From assembly GCA_934504065.1 (NCBI GenBank), contig CAKSVQ010000074.1, positions 1-10,693 of the forward strand: 10,693 bases of DNA. The letters are read 5' to 3'. The notes below the pieces were generated by a model. That model saw nothing but the letters and a program-made list of their open reading frames with translations, was not told where the DNA came from and searched no databases. Within the stretch, counting starts at the first letter, position 1, and the number at the start of each line of letters is the position of its first letter. The translations under genes were made by a program, and so were the position numbers. The DNA is from an uncultured Dysosmobacter sp. (lineage in GTDB: Bacteria; Bacillota; Clostridia; Oscillospirales; Oscillospiraceae). Positions 1-6,834 of this stretch are shown here, piece after piece.

Positions 1-1528
1 CCGGGCCCTTGCTGACCACCAGCTTGATGGTCTGGCCCTTGCTCAAGGGCTCTCCAAAGGCCGGGTCGCTGGAGATAATATACCGATCCGTCACCTCGTC
101 GCTGAACTGCTCTTCACTGTCATCGATCACCAACTGGTACTCATCAATAAGGCTCTTCATCTCCGCCTTGGCTTCCTGCACAGTCTTATTGAGCACATAG
201 GGCATTTCCCCGGTCTCTTCCCCGGCACTGAGCCAAACGGTGATCACGCAGTTATCTCCTTTGCGGTGCTCACCCTCGGCAGGGTCCTGCCGGGCGATGG
301 TACCCACAGGATAATCGCTATAAATCGGTTCTTCCTTGACGGTGATGGTGAAAATGTCCTTCACGTTGTCCTTGGAATTGGCCTCTTCCACAGAAAGCCC
401 CAGTACACTGGGCACCACATAGGTCTCTGTCACTGTGGGCTGGAAAGAATCCAGAATCGAGCGGAACAGCACCGCCGCCACCGCAATGGCCAGCACTGCC
501 ACAACGACCAGAAGCACCGTCTGCTTCTTTCCGCCGCCCCGTTCTTCTTCCTCGTATTCCCGCCGATGCTCCCGGTCGCGGACAGGCGCGGCCTTATGCT
601 GCTGGAGTGATGCCGCATGAGACGGCGACACCCGTAAAGGCCGAGTCGGCTCATCGATCTCCTCTGGCCGCAGGTCCTCCAAACCAAAATCCAGCTCCAC
701 ACCGGGATTCTTCCGAAACGCTTCCAGATCGGCGATCATATCATCCGCCGAAGCGTAGCGGTGGTCAATATCCGAAGCCATGGCCTTCATGCAGATAAGC
801 TCCAGCTGCTCCGGGATGTCGGGATTGATCTCCCGAGGGGCCAGCGGGATAGAACTCAGGTGCTGAATCGCCACAGAAACAGCAGAATCGCCCTCAAAGG
901 GCAGCCGCCCGGTCAGCATTTCATAGAGAACGACGCCTGCGGAATAAATATCGCTGCGGGCATCCGTCCGGTCGCCCCGGGCCTGCTCCGGCGAAATGTA
1001 GTGCACGGAGCCCAGTGCTTCCTGCGTCAGCGTCTGCGCGGAATTTTCCAGACACGCGATACCAAAATCGGCCACCTTCACGCTGCCGTCCCGCAGCACC
1101 ATAATGTTCTGGGGCTTGATGTCCCGGTGGACGATGCCCCGACTGTGGGCGTGACTCAGCCCCCGCATGATCTGCGTGATGAAATGCAGGGATTCCCGCC
1201 AGTTCAGTTGCCCCCGCTTTTCCATGTACTGCTTGAGCGTGATCCCGTCGATCAGCTCCATCACGATGTACTCCGTGTCACCGCCCCGGGACACATCATA
1301 AACCGACACGATGTTGGGGTGAGAAAGCTGCGCGACAGCCTGCGACTCCGCGTTGAAGCGGCGGCGGAAGTCTTCATCCTGTGCCAGATCGGATTTCAGA
1401 ATCTTCACAGCTACCAGACGGTTGAGTCGGTGGCACTTCGCCTTATAGACCACGGCCATGCCGCCTGTGCCGATCCGCTCTAAGATCTCATAGCGGTTAT
1501 CCAGCATTTTACCAATATAGGGATCCAT
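1..1528 (-). CDS. prkC: PASTA-domain Ser/Thr protein kinase, PrkC/Stk family (3' end outside window)
   Basis: Membrane eukaryotic-type Ser/Thr kinase that senses muropeptides/peptidoglycan outside the cell and phosphorylates cytoplasmic proteins. Reading leftward from ATG 1528-1526, the frame stays open for 509 codons to the window edge, so the C-terminus is missing. Visible in order: Gly-rich loop GTGGMA (about 20-25), catalytic lysine in VAVK (K42), HRDIKPQN loop (D136), DFG (154-156), an activation loop with T166 and T168, and SPEQ (179-182). Then come a charged juxtamembrane stretch rich in Arg and Glu (about 317-335), one membrane helix (about 337-355), and two extracellular PASTA repeats (about 371-435 and 442-507). 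More PASTA repeats may follow outside the window. A perfect AGGAGG precedes the start. It lies directly after prpC, whose phosphatase product is its usual antagonist. Kinase identity is certain; PrkC versus another PASTA kinase name is by context. Confidence 0.96.
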   Translation of the reverse strand, partial: MDPYIGKMLDNRYEILERIGTGGMAVVYKAKCHRLNRLVAVKILKSDLAQDEDFRRRFNAESQAVAQLSHPNIVSVYDVSRGGDTEYIVMELIDGITLKQYMEKRGQLNWRESLHFITQIMRGLSHAHSRGIVHRDIKPQNIMVLRDGSVKVADFGIACLENSAQTLTQEALGSVHYISPEQARGDRTDARSDIYSAGVVLYEMLTGRLPFEGDSAVSVAIQHLSSIPLAPREINPDIPEQLELICMKAMASDIDHRYASADDMIADLEAFRKNPGVELDFGLEDLRPEEIDEPTRPLRVSPSHAASLQQHKAAPVRDREHRREYEEEERGGGKKQTVLLVVVAVLAIAVAAVLFRSILDSFQPTVTETYVVPSVLGLSVEEANSKDNVKDIFTITVKEEPIYSDYPVGTIARQDPAEGEHRKGDNCVITVWLSAGEETGEMPYVLNKTVQEAKAEMKSLIDEYQLVIDDSEEQFSDEVTDRYIISSDPAFGEPLSKGQTIKLVVSKGP

Positions 1529-1537
1529 CTTCTGCCA

Positions 1538-1543
1538 CCTCCT
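1538..1543 (-). promoter_or_regulatory. Shine-Dalgarno of prkC overlapping the prpC stop codon
   Basis: The minus strand reads TGAGGAGG here: the last base of AGGAGG on the left-to-right map (1543) is also the final base of the prpC TGA (1545-1543). The spacing to the prkC ATG at 1528 is 9 nt. Phosphatase termination and kinase initiation are therefore physically joined, which suggests translational coupling of the pair. The overlap is seen directly; coupling is inferred. Confidence 0.85.
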
Positions 1544-2274
1544 CACTCATTTTTCATCAGGACTGCCGTCACGTTATCCGGCGCGCCCTGCGACTTGGCA
1601 ATTTCCATCAGATGGGCAAGGCACTCCTGCCCATCGGGCCTGTGCAATATCTCATGCAGCATCTCCGTGTCTGTCACGGTGCTGACCAGACCATCCGTGC
1701 ACAAAAGCAGCTGTTCGCCCGCTTCCATGGGGCAGATGTACCCGTCGCACTGGGCGTCCGCATCCGGTCCCAGCGCACGGGTGATCAAATTGCGGTTGGG
1801 GTGGCGTCTTGCTTCCTCCGCCGTGATATCGCCTCGGTCCACCATCCGCTCCACCAGAGAATGATCCTTGGTGACCCGGGCGATGTGCTCTTTGGTCACA
1901 TGATAGGCACGGCTGTCGCCCACGTTAGTGATGACTGCGCCGCCGTCATACGACACGGCAGACACCAGCGTGGTGCCCATGTTCTGGTATTCCGGCTCTT
2001 TCCGTGCCGCGTCCCGGATAGCCTCATTAGCTTGAGAAACCGCAACAGAAGACGCTTCGCAAAGCTCCTGCGGCGTCATATCCGGGCACAGGGCGCGCTC
2101 CAGTGCGTCGGCAAAGGTCTCCACTGCGATCCGGCTTGCAAGCTGTCCGCCTGCTGTGCCGCCCATGCCGTCGCACACCACACAGATCGTATGTCCATCC
2201 GCCTCCCGGATCAGGTAGGCGTCCTGATTTTCCTTACGGACCAGTCCAATATCCGTGATCCCGCATGCTTTCAT
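1543..2274 (-). CDS. prpC: PP2C-family Ser/Thr protein phosphatase, PrpC/Stp
   Basis: Cytoplasmic metal-dependent (Mn/Mg) phosphatase that removes phosphate from Ser/Thr residues modified by the neighbouring PASTA kinase, including the kinase itself. At 243 residues it is a bare PP2C catalytic domain, the usual size for bacterial PrpC/Stp. The motifs appear in order: R13 and NQDA with D18 near the N-terminus, the metal-binding CDGMGG (34-39), GDSRAY (119-124), TKDHS (135-139), TDGL (D194) and the terminal PDNVT (D233, N234). All expected acidic metal ligands are present, so it should be active. The start overlaps the rlmN stop as ATGA, with AAGGAG 7 nt upstream inside the rlmN coding end. Its own stop merges with the prkC ribosome binding site. 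Confidence 0.97.
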   Translation of the reverse strand: MKACGITDIGLVRKENQDAYLIREADGHTICVVCDGMGGTAGGQLASRIAVETFADALERALCPDMTPQELCEASSVAVSQANEAIRDAARKEPEYQNMGTTLVSAVSYDGGAVITNVGDSRAYHVTKEHIARVTKDHSLVERMVDRGDITAEEARRHPNRNLITRALGPDADAQCDGYICPMEAGEQLLLCTDGLVSTVTDTEMLHEILHRPDGQECLAHLMEIAKSQGAPDNVTAVLMKNE

Positions 2275-3305
2275 CGCAGCTCTCCTTTCTCTTCCATGGC
2301 CTTACGGCGAAGCTGACCGCAGGAAGCGTCAATATCTCCGCCCAGACTCCGCCGCACGGTAGCCGTGATGCCGTGAGATTCCAGCCGTTTCTGGAACGCC
2401 GCGATCCGCTTTGAGGGCTTAAAGGGACTTTCCACCACATCATTGAGGGGGATGAGGTTCACATGCCCCGGCATCCCTTTCAGCTTAGCTGCGATCAGGT
2501 CCGCCTGCCAGTCGTGGTCGTTCACTCCATCGATCATGGCATATTCAAAGGATATCCGGCGGCCTGTCTTTTGAAAATACTCATGGCAGGCATCAAACAG
2601 CGCTTCCACGTCATAGGCCCGGTTGACGGGCATGATCCGGGAGCGTGTTTCACTGTCCGGCGCGTGGAGCGAGACGGAAAGCGTCAGCTGTAACCCCAGC
2701 TCCGCCAAGCGGCGGATGCCCGGGATCACGCCGCAGGTAGACAGCGAGATGTGCCGCATGCCGATGTTCATCCCGTCGGGATGGTTTACGAGCTCCAAAA
2801 AGCGCAGCACGGTATCCAGATTGTCCATCGGCTCTCCGATCCCCATCAGCACGATGTTGCTCACAGGCAGGCCGGAATCCTTTTGGGTAAACAGCACCTG
2901 ATCCAGCATTTCCGCAGGCGTCAGGTCCCGCACCTTTCCGGCCACGGTGGACGCGCAGAACGCACAGCCCATCCGGCACCCCACCTGCGAGGAAATGCAG
3001 ACGGTGTTGCCGTGGTGATACTGCATCATGACCGATTCGATACAGTTGCCGTCCGCCAGTTCCCATAAGTACTTGATAGTGCCGTCCAGCCGGGAGGTCT
3101 GCTTGCGGGCGACCCACGGCGCAGTCAGGAAAAATTCCTCCTTCATCCGGTCGCGCAGGCTCTTGGGCAGGTTTGTCATTTCGTCAAAGGAAACCGCGCC
3201 ATTATGCAGCCACGTAAACACCTGTTTTCCCCGGAAAGCGGGCTGCCCCAGCGCCTGAATGGCCTCCGTCATCTCCGGCAGGGTCATGGATTTCAAATCA
3301 CGCAT
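2271..3305 (-). CDS. rlmN: Dual-specificity radical SAM rRNA/tRNA methyltransferase RlmN
   Basis: Radical SAM enzyme that methylates C2 of A2503 in 23S rRNA and A37 in certain tRNAs, tuning peptidyl transfer and decoding. With the ATG at 3305 the protein has 344 residues, typical of RlmN. It shows the 4Fe-4S motif CRMGCAFC (C110, C114, C117), the upstream Cys of TVCISSQ (C103), GIGEPM (155-160) and the C-terminal SCGQLR cysteine (C329) that forms the protein-RNA adduct in characterised homologues. The frame is open a further 24 codons upstream to 3377, inside the rsmB 3' end. I chose 3305 because a GAGGAG lies just upstream and the protein then begins with the family-like MRDLKSMTLPEM. A start 18 bases further in (MTLPEM) is also possible. 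It lies 14 nt after rsmB and overlaps prpC by 4 nt. Confidence 0.97.
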   Translation of the reverse strand: MRDLKSMTLPEMTEAIQALGQPAFRGKQVFTWLHNGAVSFDEMTNLPKSLRDRMKEEFFLTAPWVARKQTSRLDGTIKYLWELADGNCIESVMMQYHHGNTVCISSQVGCRMGCAFCASTVAGKVRDLTPAEMLDQVLFTQKDSGLPVSNIVLMGIGEPMDNLDTVLRFLELVNHPDGMNIGMRHISLSTCGVIPGIRRLAELGLQLTLSVSLHAPDSETRSRIMPVNRAYDVEALFDACHEYFQKTGRRISFEYAMIDGVNDHDWQADLIAAKLKGMPGHVNLIPLNDVVESPFKPSKRIAAFQKRLESHGITATVRRSLGGDIDASCGQLRRKAMEEKGELR

Positions 3306-3309
3306 AGTT

Positions 3310-3315
3310 CTCCTC
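3310..3315 (-). promoter_or_regulatory. Shine-Dalgarno that sets the rlmN start
   Basis: GAGGAG on the minus strand sits 4 nt before the ATG at 3305, in the 14-nt gap after the rsmB stop. It supports the 344-residue RlmN rather than the longest open frame, which would begin at 3377 inside rsmB. Confidence 0.75.
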
Positions 3316-3319
3316 GTGG

Positions 3320-4645
3320 TCAATGCCGCTTCATGCGGCAGATGTAAAAGCCATCCGTCTCGTGGCGCTGGGGCCACAGGGTCAAGCTGCCGTCCGTTTG
3401 TCCCACTGGCTGGGGCAGAGAAAACGGCTCTGCCTGAAACGCGGAGTGCTCGGCCAAAAAGGCTTGCGTCACCTGTTCGTTCTCCTCCGGCAGGACGGTA
3501 CAGGTGGAGTATACCAGCACCCCGCCGGGACGGACATAGCGGGCCGCGTTGGCAAGGATCGCAGACTGCACTACCGGAAGCGTAAACAAGTCATCCGGTT
3601 TTTTATACCGGGTATCCGGCTTTTTTCGAATGATGCCAAGCCCCGAACAGGGCGCATCCACCAGCACGGCGTCAAAGGCCGCTTCCCACTCCGGGCGGAA
3701 GGCTCTGCCGTCCGCGGCGGCGGTGGAAATGATCTCCGCACCCAGACGCGCGGCCCCCTCTTCGATCCGCTTGAGCTTATTTTCATGAAGGTCGCAGGCA
3801 AGAATGCTTCCCCGGTTCTCCATGGCAAAGGCGGCGCTGAAGGATTTTCCGCCAGGGGCGGCACAGACATCCAGCACCCTGTCGCCGGGCTTCACTCCGG
3901 CAATGTAAGAAACCAGTCGGGCCGCCGGGTCCTGCACCAGAAATTTCCCCGTCTGAAAGGCCGGAAGCGCACGCAGGTCCCCCACTCCGGAAAGCGCCAG
4001 ACAGTCCGGCGCCCACGGGTGGCGTGTGACCTGCACGCCTAAGTGCAAAAGCTCCTGCGTCAGCGCCTCCTCCGTCGTTTTCAGAGGATTTACCTGCACG
4101 GTGATCGGCGGAATACTGTTGTCGCAGGCGAGAAAGCGCTCCGCTTCCACTTCACCCAGCAATCCCACCATCCGCTTGACCAGCCATTTGGGATGGCTGT
4201 ACTGAATGGACAGCCGCTGCACCGCATCCCGGGACGGGACGGGCGGCAGCGCCGACTTATTCTGCGAAATCTTACGCAGAACAGCGTTGACAAGGCCAGA
4301 CGCTTGCCCTCTTTTTGCCAGTTTGGCCAGTTCCACAGAAGTGTTGACTGCCGCGCTGTCCGGCACTTTATCCAAAAATACGATCTGATACGCGCCAATC
4401 CGCAAAATCTCCAACAGCGGCGGCTGCAAATGATCCGGCTTCTGCGAACAATAGGCGCTGATATAATGGTCCAGCAGCATTCGGTTCTGCATCACGCCAT
4501 AGACAATGCGGCTGCAAAGTGCCGCGTCCTGCCCTGTCAGTCCGTCCCGGCTGATCTGGGCACGCAGGGCGGCATCCGCCCAAGCGCCGTGACTGCGGCA
4601 GCTCACCAGTACACGCAGTGCCGTTGTACGGGCCGTCTCTTTCAT
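3320..4645 (-). CDS. rsmB: 16S rRNA m5C967 methyltransferase RsmB (Sun/Fmu)
   Basis: SAM-dependent RNA methyltransferase that makes 5-methylcytidine in 16S rRNA (C967 in E. coli numbering). The 441 residues contain an N-terminal NusB-like RNA-binding domain (about 1-130) followed by a Rossmann methyltransferase domain. The SAM-binding motif CAAPGGKS is at 261-268, DAPCSG with the product-release Cys is at 330-335 (C333), and YSTC with the expected nucleophile is at 379-382 (C382). Both cysteines of the two-Cys RsmB/NSUN mechanism are intact and the length is normal. The start overlaps the upstream peptidase stop as ATGA. An AGGGGG, slightly off consensus, lies 8 nt before the ATG. It is the first of two adjacent ribosome-modifying genes, with rlmN next. 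Confidence 0.96.
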   Translation of the reverse strand: MKETARTTALRVLVSCRSHGAWADAALRAQISRDGLTGQDAALCSRIVYGVMQNRMLLDHYISAYCSQKPDHLQPPLLEILRIGAYQIVFLDKVPDSAAVNTSVELAKLAKRGQASGLVNAVLRKISQNKSALPPVPSRDAVQRLSIQYSHPKWLVKRMVGLLGEVEAERFLACDNSIPPITVQVNPLKTTEEALTQELLHLGVQVTRHPWAPDCLALSGVGDLRALPAFQTGKFLVQDPAARLVSYIAGVKPGDRVLDVCAAPGGKSFSAAFAMENRGSILACDLHENKLKRIEEGAARLGAEIISTAAADGRAFRPEWEAAFDAVLVDAPCSGLGIIRKKPDTRYKKPDDLFTLPVVQSAILANAARYVRPGGVLVYSTCTVLPEENEQVTQAFLAEHSAFQAEPFSLPQPVGQTDGSLTLWPQRHETDGFYICRMKRH

Positions 4646-5385
4646 CGGCGGTTCCCCCTGCGGTCGTTTCTTACAAGGAAAATCAGCACATAGCGTAAAA
4701 GCTGCAAAACCGACATCAACAGCGCGGCGACATATGTCAGCGCCGCTGCCCGCAGCACCTTTCGTGCGCCATACAACTCTTCCCCATCCAACAACATGGT
4801 GCTCTCCAGCGTTTCCAGCGCGCGGTGAGAAGCATTAAACTCCACAGGGAGCGTAACCAGCTGGAAAAAGGTCGTCAGCGAGAAAAGCAGAATACCAATC
4901 AGGAAAAGCTGCTGGCTATATAGAAGCATTCCCAAAAGCAGCAGCACAAAGGAAAACCGGGACCCAAACTGCGTGGCCGGGACAATGGCACTGCGCAGCC
5001 GCACCGGGCCATACCCGACAGCGTACTGCACAGCATGGCCCGCTTCGTGAGCCGCCACGCCGACTGCCGCGATGGTTGCGGCATTGTACACATCCTTGGA
5101 AAGGTAAATGGTGTTGTCCCGAGGATCGTAATGATCCGTCAGGCTGCCCCGGCAGGGGTGGATCCCCACGTCAAAAACACCGTGGGCCCGCAGCACCTCC
5201 TCTGCCGCCTGCGCTCCGGTCAGTCCCCGGCGGTTGCGCACAGCGCTGTACCGCCGGAAGTTTCCGCTGACCTGAAACTGCGCCCACAGCGACAGGGCCA
5301 GCACCGGGATCAGCAAGATCACATAGAGGTTGTTGGCCAGAAACGTGCCATAGCTATTGGCATACATATAGGAATCAACAGGCAT
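4642..5385 (-). CDS. Membrane zinc metallopeptidase, YugP family (PF04298-type)
   Basis: Predicted integral-membrane zinc protease; the substrate of this family is not established to my knowledge. At 247 residues it is a full-length member. An N-terminal hydrophobic helix (about 17-36) is followed by a soluble part carrying the active-site HEAGH (113-117). After that come hydrophobic helices at about 145-158, 159-178 and 212-237, and a basic tail. TLPVEFNAS (178-186) holds E182, the probable third zinc ligand, and ASHRAL follows as is typical of the family. The start at 5385 has a GAGGG 5 nt upstream; a second ATG at 5367 has no ribosome binding site. It sits 12 nt after fmt and overlaps rsmB by 4 nt. 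B. subtilis carries yugP elsewhere, so this position is a clostridial-type arrangement. Confidence 0.9.
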   Translation of the reverse strand: MPVDSYMYANSYGTFLANNLYVILLIPVLALSLWAQFQVSGNFRRYSAVRNRRGLTGAQAAEEVLRAHGVFDVGIHPCRGSLTDHYDPRDNTIYLSKDVYNAATIAAVGVAAHEAGHAVQYAVGYGPVRLRSAIVPATQFGSRFSFVLLLLGMLLYSQQLFLIGILLFSLTTFFQLVTLPVEFNASHRALETLESTMLLDGEELYGARKVLRAAALTYVAALLMSVLQLLRYVLIFLVRNDRRGNRR

Positions 5386-5397
5386 ACTATCCCTCTT

Positions 5398-6318
5398 TTA
5401 ACATGAAATCGGATGCCCCAGTAAGTAGGCGCTGGCGGCCATCCGCTTGCCGCCTTCCGCCTGAAGCTCCGTAATGAAAAGGCTCTTACCGTCGCCACAG
5501 GCCACCTCGATCCCGCTCTTTCCGGCGGAGAGGACCGTGCCGGGGGCCTGCGCTGTTTCGCGGCCCGGGGCGGTGCGATAGACCTTGAAGCGCTGGCCCG
5601 CCAACTCTGCCGCAGCACAGGGCCACGGGATCAGCCCCCGCACCTGACAGCGGATAGCACGGGCGGGACGGCTCCAGTCGATGGGCGACATTTCCCGGGA
5701 AAGCATGGACGCATAGGTCTGCTGGCTTTCATCCTGCGGTGTCCGGGCAGCCATGCCGTTTTGCAGGGCCGTTACCGTTTCGCTCAATGCCTCGGCCCCC
5801 AGGTCGGCAAGCCGCGCTGTCAAGCTCAGGGCGTCCTCATCTTCTCCGATAGCGGTGGTCTTCTGCATGATAACGTCTCCAGCATCCAGTTCCTTTGCCA
5901 TATACATGATGGAAACCCCCGTCTCTGTACAGCCGTCCAGAATCGCCCAGTTGATGGGGGCCGCTCCCCGGTAGCGGGGCAGCAGCGAGGAATGCACATT
6001 GATCGCGCCGTATTTCGGGACATTCAGGATGTCCTCAGGCAGGATCTTTCCGTAAGCCGCCACAACGATCAGCTCCGGGGTAAGCTCCCGCACAATGGCG
6101 AGCGCCTCCCCATCCCGCATTTTCAGCGGCTGATAGACCGGAAGCTGCTGTGACAGGGCATACTCCTTTACAGGCGAGAACATCAGCTTATGCCCCCGGT
6201 TTTTGGGCTTGTCCGGCTGCGTGAACACACCGCAGACCTCATGCCCATCCTCCACCAGCCGTTTCAGCGACGCCACGGCAAAATCCGGGGTCCCCATAAA
6301 CAGAATGCGCATGGGCAT
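5398..6318 (-). CDS. fmt: Methionyl-tRNA formyltransferase
   Basis: Transfers a formyl group from 10-formyl-tetrahydrofolate to initiator Met-tRNA, making fMet-tRNA for translation initiation. The 306 residues show the N-terminal MRILFMGTPDFA, the formyl-transfer core with N107 and H109 in the INVHSSLLPRYRGAAPI region, and the LDAGD motif (D145). The C-terminal tRNA-binding domain follows from about 205 and ends near the family's usual end. The catalytic Asn-His-Asp set is complete. The first ATG (6318) overlaps the def stop as TAATG. A second in-frame ATG at 6312 gives the more family-like MRILFMGT start. The AAGGAG is 4 nt from the first and 10 nt from the second, so the start is uncertain by two codons. 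The pairing with def completes the formylation/deformylation cycle. Confidence 0.97.
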   Translation of the reverse strand: MPMRILFMGTPDFAVASLKRLVEDGHEVCGVFTQPDKPKNRGHKLMFSPVKEYALSQQLPVYQPLKMRDGEALAIVRELTPELIVVAAYGKILPEDILNVPKYGAINVHSSLLPRYRGAAPINWAILDGCTETGVSIMYMAKELDAGDVIMQKTTAIGEDEDALSLTARLADLGAEALSETVTALQNGMAARTPQDESQQTYASMLSREMSPIDWSRPARAIRCQVRGLIPWPCAAAELAGQRFKVYRTAPGRETAQAPGTVLSAGKSGIEVACGDGKSLFITELQAEGGKRMAASAYLLGHPISC

Positions 6319-6818
6319 TACTCTCCTTCCTCTTCGGCTTCCAGATATTCCCGCAGCTCCTCGTCGGAGAGGAAATGGTCGATATGCTCGGTATACAGGT
6401 GGCCGTCCAGATGCTCCAGCTCATGGCAGAAGCAGCGGGCGGTCAGCTCCTCGCCCTCCACCTCAAACCAGTCGCCAAAGCGGTCTTGCGCCCGCACCCG
6501 CACCTGCATGGGACGGGTGACGATGCCCCATTTCCCGGGCACGCTGAGGCAGCCCTCCAGTCCGGTCTGCTGGCCGCTCTGCGCCACGATCTCCGGGTTC
6601 ACCAGCTCGATATACTCGCCGGACTCCTCGTCCATCACCACACACACCCGGCGCAGCACGCCCACCTGCGGGGCGGCCAGTCCCGCACCGTTGGCGTCGG
6701 CCAGCGTTTCCGTCATATCGTCCAGCAGTTCATGTAGCCGCTTATCAAATACCGTCACTCTGCGGCAGACCTTTGTCAGGCATTCGTCGCCTACCTCTAC
6801 AATTTTGCGCAAAGCCAT
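6318..6818 (-). CDS. def: Peptide deformylase
   Basis: Metal-dependent hydrolase that removes the N-formyl group from nascent proteins at the ribosome. All three family motifs are intact in 166 residues: GAGLAAPQ (44-51), EGCLSVPG (88-95) with metal ligand C90, and the HELEH box (132-136) with H132, E133 and H136. The protein ends in a strongly acidic tail, with nine Asp/Glu among the last sixteen residues (from SDEE at 151). A perfect AGGAGG sits 9 nt before the ATG, in the 16-nt gap after priA. The stop shares one base with the fmt start, so the enzyme that removes formyl groups and the enzyme that adds them are made from abutting frames. Confidence 0.97.
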   Translation of the reverse strand: MALRKIVEVGDECLTKVCRRVTVFDKRLHELLDDMTETLADANGAGLAAPQVGVLRRVCVVMDEESGEYIELVNPEIVAQSGQQTGLEGCLSVPGKWGIVTRPMQVRVRAQDRFGDWFEVEGEELTARCFCHELEHLDGHLYTEHIDHFLSDEELREYLEAEEEGE

Positions 6819-6827
6819 TCCTTTTAT

Positions 6828-6833
6828 CCTCCT
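6828..6833 (-). promoter_or_regulatory. Consensus Shine-Dalgarno of def
   Basis: A perfect AGGAGG on the minus strand, 9 nt before the def ATG at 6818 and immediately after the priA TAA. It is one of only two perfect AGGAGG sites at a gene start in the window (the other serves prkC), suggesting efficient independent initiation at def. Confidence 0.8.
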
Positions 6834-6834
6834 G

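Noticed and set aside
761..1483. 240-codon plus-strand open frame opposite prkC
   Set aside because: It lies wholly antisense to the conserved kinase domain, and its translation is rich in His, Arg and Pro with no recognisable domain. It is a shadow produced by GC-rich codons.
1612..2316. 234-codon plus-strand open frame opposite prpC
   Set aside because: It is antisense to the PP2C motifs, has no domain, and lacks a convincing ribosome binding site.
2650..3117. 155-codon minus-strand frame inside rlmN
   Set aside because: It is the same strand read in another frame. The rlmN frame carries every catalytic motif without interruption, so there is no frameshift or second gene.
2271..3305. Possible Cfr-type antibiotic resistance methyltransferase
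   Set aside because: Cfr and RlmN share the radical SAM and adduct cysteines, but this gene sits in the conserved housekeeping position between rsmB and prpC and has RlmN-like ends, so RlmN is the better call.
3323..4693. Two long plus-strand frames (239 and 216 codons) opposite rsmB
   Set aside because: Both mirror the rsmB coding strand, show skewed composition and no family signature.
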